From positions 1 to 32,969 of the forward strand of contig JAVBPB010000139.1 of NCBI GenBank assembly GCA_031549965.1: a DNA stretch of 32,969 nt, in the 5' to 3' direction. How positions within the stretch are numbered: position 1 is the first letter of the stretch; every line of letters starts with the position of its first letter. Of this stretch, positions 24,813 through 32,969 are shown in pieces. The notes under the pieces were generated by a model. It worked only from the letters and a program-made list of their open reading frames with translations, was not told the DNA's origin and made no database searches. A program made the translations under genes and the position numbers. This DNA comes from JAVBPB01 sp031549965. Its GTDB lineage: Bacteria; Bacillota; Clostridia; Lachnospirales; Lachnospiraceae.

Positions 24813-25057
24813 GGCCTACTTAAAAAGTCCCTGATTTAGGTTGTGAGAATTTTTAGGTGAATATTTTGGTAAAAAATAAATTAAAAACTCAGTTATGCAA
24901 ATCATTCCAAGAAGCCCCCTAAAACGAAATTTTGTCAGGATAGCCTGACAAAATTTTAGGTCTTCTTTCCATAGCATAAATGAGTTTTTAATTTATTATT
25001 TACCAAAATATTCACCAAAAAATTAATTCAATGTGTTCATGGGACTTTTTAGTGGCC
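24813..25057 (-). repeat. Long hairpin element with conserved apical core on different arms (element E)
   Basis: The outer stem GGCC...AAAAAGTCCC pairs with GGGACTTTTT...GGCC (24813-24830 with 25041-25057). After an unpaired stretch, a second long stem of about 50 bp (GTGAATATTTTGGTAA...) leads to the core at 24896-24976. Read on the minus strand, the core is ATGGAAAGAAGACC...GGCTTCTTGGAATG, shared with elements A and B, with an AAGAAG/CTTCTT helix and a perfect apical stem (TTTTGTCAGG/CCTGACAAAA). The outer arms match element D, not A or B. It lies between converging genes; the T-run after GGGAC suggests it can also terminate transcription. Confidence 0.92.
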
Positions 25058-25152
25058 TTTAATTACGCCATTTAATTTCTTGAAAATATGTATTTTGTTT
25101 GTTTTAAGATATTTCAACAAAAAAGTCCAAAGACAAAGCGTTATCACAAATT

Positions 25153-26877
25153 TCAAAAATCAAAAAACTGTTTTTCAAAATTCTCCTTATTTACAGGCTT
25201 GCCAAAATAGTAACCCTGTAATTTTTCTACTTTTAGTTCTTTCATTACATCATATTGCATATCTGTTTCAATACCTTCAACACATATTTTCATATCCATA
25301 GTATTGGCAAGTTCTACTATAAGCCTTATGAAGGCTTGGGTAAAGGCATCTTCCGTTACATCCTTTACGAAGGTTCGGTCAACCTTTATGTAACTTAAAG
25401 GCATTTGCTTTATGTAGTTTAGTGAAGAATAGCCTATGCCAAAGTCGTCCATGGCTATGCTCACTCCTAACTCTTTAATGGCATTGAGTATTTTAATCAT
25501 TCTACTCATGTCATTGATAGCAAGACTTTCAGTTACCTCTACTATTAGATTTTTAGGAAGAAGGCCTGTATCTTGTAACGCAGAACTTATTATATTGACT
25601 ATGTCTAACTGCATAAGTTGAACTACAGATAGATTTACGTTTATGGTGAAGTCCTCATGTCCTTTGTCATTCCATTCTTTACAGGTTTCACATGCATTTC
25701 TTAGTACATATTCACCTATTGGAACTATTAGACCTAAATATTCTGCCAACGCTATAAATTCACCAGGACTTATGAAACCAAGAATGGGATTGTTCCATCT
25801 TATTAAGGCTTCAGCTCCTATGCATTTTTCTATTTCACAATCATAAATAGGTTGATAGAATAGTTCAAATTCCTCGCAATTGTTGTATACTGCATATCTA
25901 AGGTGCTTTTCAAGCTCTAACTGCTTTACTGAATCGTATGTTGAGGTTAGATTGAAAAACTCAGCTTTGTTTTTTCCTGTTCTCTTTGCTTCATACATTG
26001 CAGCATCCGCATTTTTTAGAAGCTCTTTTACCGTTTTACCGTTCTTTGGAAATTCTGCTATGCCCATGCTCATTGTGCAGTAGTATTCTCTTTCTCCTAA
26101 TTCCCATGGTCTTCCAAACCTGTCAAGAATTTCTTCAATTATACATTTTATTCTATGAGCATCTTGCCTGTCAACAAGTACAATAAATTCATCTCCGCCT
26201 AGTCTATAAGCTCTGTTTTTTCTTTTAGTCAGCCCATTTAAAAATTTAGACATTTCAATTATTAAAATGTCACCATATTCATGGCCTAAACCATCATTAA
26301 TGTGTTTAAAATTGTCTAAGTCAATGAACATAATATAACCGCATTGATTATTATCAATTGCCGAATTAACTTCAACGGCTAAATCAGCTTCACATTTTAG
26401 TCTGTTGGGAAGTTTGGTTAAATAGTCCATATAGGCTTGTTCCTCTACCCTTTGTCTGGCCGCCTTTTCTTCTGAAATATTTACAATGATACCTTCAGCT
26501 CTGTATGCATCTCCATTGCTGTTCCAAAGAAGTCTTACATTGTCCCTTACCCATATTTCTCTGTAATCTTTGGTTACAATACGATATTCTCTTTTAAAAT
26601 TTGAGATTTTGTTAGCAATATTCCACTGCATTTCTTCGATGAAATAATCTCTGTCCTCTTCTAATACAATTTCTTCTTCCCATTTTTTGGTATTTATTAT
26701 TTCTTTTACTTCATACCCAAGCATATTAATGTTGTTAGAGATGTATACCATATTCCAATCAATGGTTTTCTGGCTTATAAAAGCTATATATTCACTGTTA
26801 TCTATAATTTCTTTAAGGTAAATATACTCACTAAATATGGCTTCTTTTTTATTATCTATCATAGCATTATTGTCCAT
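25153..26877 (-). CDS. PAS-GGDEF-EAL c-di-GMP turnover protein
   Basis: The 574-residue protein has an N-terminal PAS-PAC domain (about 14-135, ending VNISEEKAARQ). A GGDEF diguanylate cyclase domain (about 145-305) has an intact GGDEF at 227-231 and no RxxD inhibitory site just before it. An EAL phosphodiesterase domain (about 318-570) has EAL at 356-358, DDFGIGYSSL, the Lys in IKVDRTFVKD and VEGIET. Both active sites look complete, so it could make and break c-di-GMP, with PAS input deciding the balance. No membrane segment is seen. GGAGG precedes the ATG. It follows the pyrophosphatase gene by 33 bases and probably shares its transcript. Confidence 0.93.
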   Translation of the reverse strand: MDNNAMIDNKKEAIFSEYIYLKEIIDNSEYIAFISQKTIDWNMVYISNNINMLGYEVKEIINTKKWEEEIVLEEDRDYFIEEMQWNIANKISNFKREYRIVTKDYREIWVRDNVRLLWNSNGDAYRAEGIIVNISEEKAARQRVEEQAYMDYLTKLPNRLKCEADLAVEVNSAIDNNQCGYIMFIDLDNFKHINDGLGHEYGDILIIEMSKFLNGLTKRKNRAYRLGGDEFIVLVDRQDAHRIKCIIEEILDRFGRPWELGEREYYCTMSMGIAEFPKNGKTVKELLKNADAAMYEAKRTGKNKAEFFNLTSTYDSVKQLELEKHLRYAVYNNCEEFELFYQPIYDCEIEKCIGAEALIRWNNPILGFISPGEFIALAEYLGLIVPIGEYVLRNACETCKEWNDKGHEDFTINVNLSVVQLMQLDIVNIISSALQDTGLLPKNLIVEVTESLAINDMSRMIKILNAIKELGVSIAMDDFGIGYSSLNYIKQMPLSYIKVDRTFVKDVTEDAFTQAFIRLIVELANTMDMKICVEGIETDMQYDVMKELKVEKLQGYYFGKPVNKENFEKQFFDF

Positions 26878-26910
26878 GTAAATGCCTCCAATTATTTCCT
26901 ATAACTCTCA

Positions 26911-28569
26911 TTACTGTTCTTGTTGTAATGCTAACATTAAGGCTGGCACAAACTGTTTCTTCCTTGAAACAACATTTTTTAATACTACTGTATCTTTATC
27001 AATTTTTACTTTAAAAGCATTCTCAACTGCTTCTTTCGCTCCATTACCATAAATTAACAGTTCTGTTGATTCATCAATAATATTAGTTAGCATAAAAAAT
27101 AACATGTGTACTTCATGTCCAGCATAAAATTTTTCTATATATGGAATTATCATTTTTTTAATAGTATTTAGTTCCTCACTGTTCATAGCATTAATTTGTC
27201 CAATTCCAAAAGCTAAATCATTAGCAGTAAATTTCTTGAAATCCTGATAAAAAATTTCTTCCGGAGTTTTGCTAATTAAATTGCTTCCTGCATCAAACAT
27301 CTCTTTGGCATATGCATCAACTTCAATCCCGGCAATTTTTGCAAGCTCATTTACTGCCCTTTTATCTATTTCTGTGCATGTAGGAGATCTGAACATAAGA
27401 GTGTCTGATATTATAGCAGAACATAATAATCCTGCTATATGTTTTTCAATTTCAACATTATTCTCATTATACATTTGATAAATAATTGTAGATGTACATC
27501 CCAGTGGCTGGTTTCTAAAGAATACCGGATTAATAGTTTCTAATGTTCCTATTCTGTGATGATCGATTATTTCTAGTATTTCTGTGTCTTCTAATCCATC
27601 TACTGCCTGAGAAAAATCGTTATGGTCTACAAGTATTAATTTCTTTCTTCCCATGTCTAATAATGAACGTCTTGAAATCATTCCCAAAAAGTTTCCGTGC
27701 TTGTCTAGTACAGGAAAATCTCTGTGTCTTTTTTTAGCCATAATTCCTTTTATTTCTTCTATGAAATCATCTTGTTTAAAAATAACCAAACTATCTGTGG
27801 TCATAAAGAAACTTATAGGTATGCTTTGGTTAATTAATCTGGCAACTGTATAAGTATCATGAGGGGTACTTATAATTGTACAGTTTTTATCAGTTGCAAG
27901 TTTGGTTATAGTTCTTGATACTGGAGCTCCCTCACATACTACGATACACGCAGCATTCATTTCTATAGCACAAAGCTGGGATTCGTATCTGTTTCCTAGT
28001 ATAACTACATCCCCTTCTTCAATATAGCTTTCCATAAGGTCAGGATTAGCAGCTGCAATAAGTACTTTACCTGTGGATAAAATTGAATCAACATCCCCAA
28101 CTATCATATTACCTTCTAATGTATGTATAATGTTACTGTAAGGAGTATTAGCTGTTGCAAGAATCTTGTTGTCGTATACATCCATGTATGATTTTGCAAT
28201 GTCTCCAATTGTAATTAGTCCTACTAATTTATCACTTTCGTCCATAACCGGAAGTGTTACAACGTTATTCTGTCTCATTATAGACCAAGCAGTTTTTAAT
28301 GAAATATTTTTTGATACTTTTGCGACCTTACGAATTTCTATATCCCTTACCTGAATTCTTACATCTGAAATATAGCTTGGTGCATTAACTTTGAATCTTT
28401 CCAGCACAAATTCTGTTTCAGAATTAATCTGTCCCGCCCTTTTTGCCTTATAATTACCATTTGTAATCCGTCTTTTTAAATTGGCATAAGCTATAGCTGA
28501 ACAAATCGAGTCGGTATCAGGGTTTTTATGACCGATTACTAATATTTCTTTTTGAAGATTCTTTTCCAT
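26911..28569 (-). CDS. ppaC: Manganese-dependent inorganic pyrophosphatase with CBS and DRTGG domains
   Basis: The 552-residue enzyme is a family II (DHH) pyrophosphatase. It begins with GHKNPDTDSICSAIAYA, and the DHH motif is in LEIIDHHRIGTLETINPVFF near residue 342. The C-terminal DHHA2 domain runs from about 430, and SDTLMFRSPT is conserved. Between the catalytic halves (about 75-310) lies a pair of CBS motifs (VTLPVMDESDKLVGLITIGDIA; DFPVLDKHGNFLGMISRRSLL) with a DRTGG-like domain between them. In characterised clostridial enzymes this insert binds adenine nucleotides and makes activity respond to cellular energy state. It keeps pyrophosphate low and so drives biosynthetic reactions. GAGGTG precedes the ATG. 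Confidence 0.95.
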   Translation of the reverse strand: MEKNLQKEILVIGHKNPDTDSICSAIAYANLKRRITNGNYKAKRAGQINSETEFVLERFKVNAPSYISDVRIQVRDIEIRKVAKVSKNISLKTAWSIMRQNNVVTLPVMDESDKLVGLITIGDIAKSYMDVYDNKILATANTPYSNIIHTLEGNMIVGDVDSILSTGKVLIAAANPDLMESYIEEGDVVILGNRYESQLCAIEMNAACIVVCEGAPVSRTITKLATDKNCTIISTPHDTYTVARLINQSIPISFFMTTDSLVIFKQDDFIEEIKGIMAKKRHRDFPVLDKHGNFLGMISRRSLLDMGRKKLILVDHNDFSQAVDGLEDTEILEIIDHHRIGTLETINPVFFRNQPLGCTSTIIYQMYNENNVEIEKHIAGLLCSAIISDTLMFRSPTCTEIDKRAVNELAKIAGIEVDAYAKEMFDAGSNLISKTPEEIFYQDFKKFTANDLAFGIGQINAMNSEELNTIKKMIIPYIEKFYAGHEVHMLFFMLTNIIDESTELLIYGNGAKEAVENAFKVKIDKDTVVLKNVVSRKKQFVPALMLALQQEQ

Positions 28570-28582
28570 TCCTACACCTCAA

Positions 28583-29452
28583 TTAATAAAAATCTTTTTC
28601 ACATATAACTAATAATTCTGATTCAAGATAACGTTTTTGAGATACTATTTTTAATAAATTTTTCATTGCTCTTCTTTCTGAATTATTAATTAAGTAATTA
28701 ACTATATCTTTTATAACGTCTTCATGGATTTGATCTAGTTCTATAAATGTATCCTTGATCTTATTTCTTAATAGCCCTATTGCTGTTTCAGAAACACTAT
28801 AATCGAGTTCGTCAAAAAGCTTAATTGCAAGCTGAGTATACTCTGTAATAACATCTTCATCAATATCTAAATGTTTCTTCGGCTCTTCTATCTCCAAATC
28901 ATCGATATTTACTTCCATTTCAAAAGAAGCTAATGATTCCATTAATGCCGCTTCTATATCTGATAATAAATCATCCATTTCTTCCACTGGATCACTAGGT
29001 TCGTAAATTTCTAAAAGTTCTTTCGCCTTATCAACATATTGTCCACTCCCAAACCAAAGAATAAGTTCCTTGCATTCTTTTATGCATTTTGCGTTTTCAC
29101 CTTGCTTATGGTATAATTCAGCTAATTCATAGCCCCATTTTTCGATGTATTCAAATTGTTTTAATTCTTCAAGTATTAATGTTAAATATTCCAATTCTTC
29201 ATTTTGTATCTTAGCAAGCTTATAGTCTAAAATATATATGTATATATCTTGGGGTGCTATCTCTTTTAATTCATCTATGTATTTATTTGCATCTTCATAG
29301 TATCCCAAATCTATGGATATATCTGCTAACTGTTCCAAAGTTAAGCGTCTGGAAACTGACTTTGTATAGAGTCTTAACAAAACACTTCTTTTTTCTTCTA
29401 GTTGTTCAGTTGTCAGTAAATTGTTTTTTTCTTCTCTATAATTTATAGCCAT
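28583..29452 (-). CDS. Helical-repeat (TPR-like) protein of unknown function
   Basis: Start set at 29452 (MAINYREEKNNLL) because AAGGAG lies seven bases upstream; an earlier in-frame start has no such site. The 289-residue protein is almost wholly helical. Residues 30-155 look like degenerate TPR repeats (LADISIDLGYYEDANKYIDEL, YELAELYHKQGENAKCIKEC). An acidic middle follows (about 160-200, rich in Glu and Asp), then a further helical part. There is no signal peptide or membrane segment. TPR folds bind proteins; nothing shows the partner. It lies 13 bases upstream of ppaC, so they are probably co-transcribed. I do not recognise the family. Confidence 0.75.
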   Translation of the reverse strand: MAINYREEKNNLLTTEQLEEKRSVLLRLYTKSVSRRLTLEQLADISIDLGYYEDANKYIDELKEIAPQDIYIYILDYKLAKIQNEELEYLTLILEELKQFEYIEKWGYELAELYHKQGENAKCIKECKELILWFGSGQYVDKAKELLEIYEPSDPVEEMDDLLSDIEAALMESLASFEMEVNIDDLEIEEPKKHLDIDEDVITEYTQLAIKLFDELDYSVSETAIGLLRNKIKDTFIELDQIHEDVIKDIVNYLINNSERRAMKNLLKIVSQKRYLESELLVICEKDFY

Positions 29453-29577
29453 ACTACAACTCCTTGACTTAGTAAAAATTACAACGCTCATCTTAACCAT
29501 CAGATTTTTTGAAAATAGTTAAATAAGAGTGTTTCCAATATATTAATTGTAACATAAACTTTAGATTTGTCAAAACA

Positions 29578-31923
29578 TTATTTGCCCCAAAATTCATCTA
29601 TTTTCATACTCAAAGTATCTTTATTAACATTAAAATAAGGATACCACTCTCTTGGAAATAAATCTTTGTATTGCCTTGTAATAAATCTTTCATCTAATAA
29701 AAGAATTACTCCTTTGTCCTTTTCAGTCCTTATTACTCTCCCCGCAGACTGTAATACCTTATTCATACCTGGATACAAATAGGAATACTCGAAGCCATTA
29801 TTACTTTTTTCATCATAATAGCTCCTAAATAATTCTCTTTCATTACAAACACCCGGTAGTCCTGTTCCTATAATTGCAGCTCCGATTAACCTATCTTCTT
29901 TTAAATCAATGCCTTCACTAAATATTCCACCCATTACTGCCATGCCAATTGTTGTTATCTTCGGTTCCTTGCTAAATGCCATTAAATATTCTTCTCTTTG
30001 GATTTCTGTCATATTATTTTTTTGTATTAATACATTGGCATAGTTAAAAGAATCTCCTGCGTGTTCTAATATTTCATTCATTAATGTATATGATGGATAA
30101 AATATTAAATAATTACCTATTTTGCTTTTTGTAAAATTTATAATATATTCTATTACTTTTTCGTATTCATTTTTGTTTCTTCTTGTGTATTTAGTACTTA
30201 TATTTCCACCAATCATTATTAGCCGCATATCACTGTCAAATGGAGAGTCTGCATAAATTGCATAGTCTTCTTCTCCTCCTCCAAGTAATTCTTTATAATA
30301 ATTTATTGGTAGTAGTGTTGCTGAAAAAAATATGGCACTTTTACCCTTTTCTAAACAATCCAATAAGTTTTTTGAAGGATCAACACATAATAATTTTATT
30401 TTAAATCCTTTAGAATCTTCATGATCTGTATAAATTAAGTAATCCTTACCCATTCTTTCATACATATTTATAAAGTGCATAATATCAAAATAAAGCTGTA
30501 ATATTTGTGCATCTCCTTCAAAGGTATTATTTTCTTCAAAGAATATTATAAATTCCTCAACCAAGCCCATTAAATTCATTATAAATGAGGATATACTTTC
30601 AATTATTTCTACATTGTCACATTCTCTCTTTTTTTCTAACAAATATTTGTTGCAAGTTTCTATTTTCTTTTCCAGTTTTCTACTAATTGGCTTAACTATT
30701 TTCTTAGCTTCTGTAAAGTCGCTTTTATATAAAACTGCACTATACATTTCTCTTGCACGATCAACCAGATTGTGAGCTTCATCAATTAAAAATACATAGT
30801 CTCTTTTTTTATCATATTGAAAAAATCTTTTAAGCTGTACATTCGGATCAAATAAATAGTTGTAATCACAAATTACACAATCCACCCATAAAGAACCATC
30901 CAAGCTCATCTCAAAAGGGCATACATTATATTTTTGTGAATATTCTAAAATTATTTCTCTGGTAATTATATTTTCGTTGTTTATCAGTTCAAATACAGCA
31001 TTATTTATTCTGTCGTAATGACCTTTTGCTCTCATACATGCTTGTGGATTACAGTTAGAACTGTCGAATATACATAATTTTTCTTTTGCTGTTAATGTTA
31101 TTATTTTTATCTGCATTCCTTTGTCTGTAAGTATGTTAAAAGCTTCTTCTGCTGCTGTTCTTGTTATAGTTTTAGCTGTTAAATAAAATATCTTTTCACA
31201 ATAATTATACCCCATAGCTTTAGTTGCAGGAAAAACTGCGGAAAGAGTTTTTCCTGTACCTGTAGGGGCTTCTATAAACAGCTTTTTATTTCTTATAATT
31301 GTTTTATAAACTCCCGTTACAAGATCCCTTTGACCCGCCCTGTATTCAAAGGGAAAGTCTGTTTCTTTAAGTGTTACATTTCTAACCTTTAACCAATCCC
31401 TTTGCCATTTAATCCATTTTGCATATTCTCTAACCAGATTCATAAACCATTCTTCCAAGAATTCTATATTGTAAGTCTCCCTAAATCTTTTTATTTCTTC
31501 TGATTCTATGTTACAATATGTTATTTGAATATGGATTCTTTTTAACATATTTGCATTTGCATATATATATGCATAGCACATTACCTGATATTTATGTATA
31601 CTATAAGCTTCCTCTATATATTTTAAGTCCTGATAAACTCCTTTTATTTCATCGATTGTAATGTCCCCATCATCATTAATTATTCCATCTGCTCTGCCGT
31701 CTATAGTCAGCAAAAAGTCATATTGTTGTAATGTTATTTTAAGTGGATATTCAGATGTATAGTTTTCTCCCATGCTCTTTTGTATCTTTTTATGTATTCT
31801 ATTGCCTTCCTGCATTGCTTCACTGTCTTTTATTCCTCTTGATCTACTATCTATATCTCCTGAACTCATTATAAATTCAACTATATTTCTTACTGATATC
31901 TTAGCTTCATAAGTATCTACCAT
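29578..31923 (-). CDS. RecB-type nuclease fused to a Rad3/DinG-family helicase
   Basis: The 781-residue protein starts with a PD-(D/E)XK nuclease domain of RecB/Cas4 type. It has H44, GRADG (D79), IDEIK (E92, K94) and HKYQVMCYAY (Q113, Y117), the full H-D-ExK-QxxxY series, but none of the C-terminal cysteines of Cas4. From about residue 190 it is a superfamily 2 Rad3/XPD-like helicase. Visible motifs are EAPTGTGKTLS, four cysteines between LCIFDSSNC and VCPFEM that should hold an Fe-S cluster, the DEAH box LIDEAHNLVD, and late motifs IFFSATLLP and QSAGRVIRTEKDKG. It probably unwinds and trims branched or damaged DNA. GGAGGTGG precedes the ATG. Confidence 0.9.
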   Translation of the reverse strand: MVDTYEAKISVRNIVEFIMSSGDIDSRSRGIKDSEAMQEGNRIHKKIQKSMGENYTSEYPLKITLQQYDFLLTIDGRADGIINDDGDITIDEIKGVYQDLKYIEEAYSIHKYQVMCYAYIYANANMLKRIHIQITYCNIESEEIKRFRETYNIEFLEEWFMNLVREYAKWIKWQRDWLKVRNVTLKETDFPFEYRAGQRDLVTGVYKTIIRNKKLFIEAPTGTGKTLSAVFPATKAMGYNYCEKIFYLTAKTITRTAAEEAFNILTDKGMQIKIITLTAKEKLCIFDSSNCNPQACMRAKGHYDRINNAVFELINNENIITREIILEYSQKYNVCPFEMSLDGSLWVDCVICDYNYLFDPNVQLKRFFQYDKKRDYVFLIDEAHNLVDRAREMYSAVLYKSDFTEAKKIVKPISRKLEKKIETCNKYLLEKKRECDNVEIIESISSFIMNLMGLVEEFIIFFEENNTFEGDAQILQLYFDIMHFINMYERMGKDYLIYTDHEDSKGFKIKLLCVDPSKNLLDCLEKGKSAIFFSATLLPINYYKELLGGGEEDYAIYADSPFDSDMRLIMIGGNISTKYTRRNKNEYEKVIEYIINFTKSKIGNYLIFYPSYTLMNEILEHAGDSFNYANVLIQKNNMTEIQREEYLMAFSKEPKITTIGMAVMGGIFSEGIDLKEDRLIGAAIIGTGLPGVCNERELFRSYYDEKSNNGFEYSYLYPGMNKVLQSAGRVIRTEKDKGVILLLDERFITRQYKDLFPREWYPYFNVNKDTLSMKIDEFWGK

Positions 31924-31970
31924 CTATCCACCTCCAATTTGTTAAAAAGACATTTTCTATAATGCTAAAA

Positions 31971-32008
31971 AACCCATCCCAAAAGTTTACTTTTAGGATA
32001 GGTTTTTT
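31971..32008. terminator. Terminator after the disordered-protein gene
   Basis: AACCCATCCCAAAAGT and CTTTTAGGATAGGTT pair with a few G-T pairs around a three-base loop. A T-run follows on the plus strand and A-runs give a matching T-run on the minus strand, so it can work both ways. It separates the gene at 32010-32639 from the nuclease-helicase. Confidence 0.85.
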
Positions 32009-32009
32009 A

Positions 32010-32639
32010 TTAATATTTATAGTCATCAAAATATTCATCATCACCATTATCTTCGTATTGCTTTTTCCAGTCTATATTATTGGTTCTTTTTTGTTTAGCC
32101 TGTGGTTTTGATGATTTTTCTTGCTTCCTATTGTTTTCTTCACTCTTTTTCATCACTGCTTTTTTTTCTTTTTCTAACCTTTTAATTGTTTCTAATTTAT
32201 CCGGCTGTTGTTCTCTTGCTTTTGAGCTATCTTTCGACTGAACAGACTTAGATCTCGCGTCATTGCCACTTCTGCTGTCTTTTTGACCATATCCTTGTTG
32301 CCTTGAGTCTCTACCTTCAAAATCTTTTCCTGAAAAGTCTTTATTAAAGTGGTCTTTACCCCGTGAGTCTCTACCTTTAAATTCTCTACCTTTAAATTCA
32401 CCTGGCTTGGAATCCGAAAACCTTGGCTTTTTACTGGCATATCCTTTATTGTCTCCATCCTTGTTGTTATTCCTTGGAGCATACCTAGACTCATTTCTTG
32501 AATCATTGTTCTTAAAATTCTTAAAGTCTTTTCTGGTATCATTGTTTCCTCTGTTTTGTGCGTATCCACTCTCTCTTGTTCTAGTGTCTTTGCTTCTTTC
32601 TTCCCTTGGTCTGCTATCATTAGCATTCTGTGTAACCAC
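32010..32639 (-). CDS. Highly charged, low-complexity disordered protein
   Basis: Translation starts at a GTG, about eight bases after GAAGGAG; no ATG fits better. The 209-residue product is almost entirely Arg, Lys, Asp, Ser, Asn, Gly and Gln with very few hydrophobic residues. Residues 75-115 carry short repeats (EFKGREFKGRDSRGKD, KDFSGKDFEGRDSR), backed by a tandem repeat in the DNA at about 32371-32400. A short charged helix is likely near 150-170 (IKRLEKEKKAVMKKSEE), followed by an acidic/aromatic end (DWKKQYEDNGDDEYFDDYKY). Such composition is seen in RNA-binding tails, for instance of DEAD-box helicases, but here it is a separate protein. Function unknown. It has its own promoter and terminator. 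Confidence 0.8.
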   Translation of the reverse strand: MVTQNANDSRPREERSKDTRTRESGYAQNRGNNDTRKDFKNFKNNDSRNESRYAPRNNNKDGDNKGYASKKPRFSDSKPGEFKGREFKGRDSRGKDHFNKDFSGKDFEGRDSRQQGYGQKDSRSGNDARSKSVQSKDSSKAREQQPDKLETIKRLEKEKKAVMKKSEENNRKQEKSSKPQAKQKRTNNIDWKKQYEDNGDDEYFDDYKY

Positions 32640-32691
32640 GAAATCTTTCTCCTTCCTTACTCATAAATAAATATTTATCCATACCTATATT

Positions 32692-32719
32692 ATTTTATGC
32701 TATTTATTCATAATGTCAA
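32692..32719 (-). promoter_or_regulatory. Promoter for the disordered-protein gene
   Basis: Minus strand: TTGACA (32714-32719), a 16-base spacer and TAAAAT (32692-32697), about 53 bases before the GTG start. Confidence 0.65.
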
Positions 32720-32813
32720 TGTTTTTTTTCATTTTTTTATAATTTTTTTTATTTTGGGGTTAATATTTGCAGACAATGTCTTTAACTTATATGTTTTTTC
32801 TTTGTCCTACGGA

Positions 32814-32942
32814 CGCTCAATGTCGTTAACTTAAGGATTTTATGTTTTAATTTACAACCTAGTTAAGGTTAACCTCTTAAAATTGCTTAATTTAGATTAT
32901 CGAATTATTTCAGATAAATATGAATTTATATATATCCAATTG
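32814..32942. repeat. Right arm of the 129-bp inverted repeat
   Basis: Reverse complement of 1-129 (125 of 129 bases; the last 94 are perfect). Two of the four differences place G opposite T on the plus strand. The 27 bases after it (32943-32969) are not part of the match. Apart from the promoter at 32692-32719, the gap 32640-32813 is AT-rich with no gene. Confidence 0.9.
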
Positions 32943-32969
32943 TTTGCCTTACCCTCCTTCAGCATGTTT

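Noticed and set aside
32192..32626. Second long open frame within the disordered-protein gene
   Set aside because: It is a frame-shifted shadow of 32010-32639, a result of the low-complexity sequence. The GTG-started frame has the ribosome binding site and ends at the terminator.
1..32969. A complete 33-kb circular plasmid or phage suggested by the matching ends
   Set aside because: The gene content (metK, murA, mbl, recD2, flagellar genes) is chromosomal, and there are no replication, partition or phage genes. The terminal repeat is better explained by a palindrome at the contig boundary.

Overview
The window is AT-rich chromosomal DNA (roughly 30% GC by eye) from a motile, low-GC Gram-positive, most probably a member of the Clostridia. 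The evidence is the set of strong AGGAGG ribosome binding sites, an mbl-flhO-flhP-type cluster, YvyF and ComFC next to chemotaxis genes, a SAM-I riboswitch in front of metK, a CBS/DRTGG-containing family II pyrophosphatase, and several c-di-GMP proteins. Nearly all genes are core chromosomal genes on the minus strand.

Layout. 1-708: gene-free, with one arm of a 129-bp inverted repeat (its partner is at 32814-32942), a decayed IS66-type transposase fragment and a long hairpin. 709-5897 (minus): recD2, a nucleotidyltransferase, comFC, yvyF, cheX and cheY, ending at a clear terminator. 6024-9032 (minus): mbl, two rod/hook proteins and a FlgJ-type rod-binding protein. 9184-13551 (minus): histidine kinase, response regulator and a PAS/GAF protein with no output domain. 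14185-16350: a convergent restriction-modification pair between two long hairpins. 16956-18467: metK with its SAM-I riboswitch, divergent from an HD-GYP gene. 19755-24371 (minus): murA, then flavin reductase, OLD-family nuclease and shikimate kinase. 24466-32639: a lone SbsA-Ig-like protein, then (minus) a PAS-GGDEF-EAL protein, the pyrophosphatase, a helical-repeat protein, a nuclease-helicase fusion and a very polar disordered protein.

The most unusual signal lies between the genes. Five intergenic regions hold long self-complementary elements. Three of them (444-607, 13783-13914, 24813-25057) share a conserved apical core, with ATGGAAA on one side and TTGGAATG on the other, joined by a six-pair helix that differs in all three copies yet always stays paired. 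The outer arms of the first two are homologous and differ mostly by paired, compensating changes. The third has the same core on unrelated arms. The outer ends of those arms recur in a core-less element at 19619-19707 and near the left window edge. This looks like a family of structured RNAs, or of palindrome-maintaining mobile elements, that I cannot match to a named family.

A second point is the restriction-modification pair. The nuclease has a C-terminal domain resembling the B3 domains of NgoAVII-type enzymes, known to recognise GCSGC. The methyltransferase leader carries a 12-bp palindrome, GCGGCATGCCGC, that is two inverted GCSGC sites just downstream of its promoter. This suggests autoregulation through the system's own recognition site.
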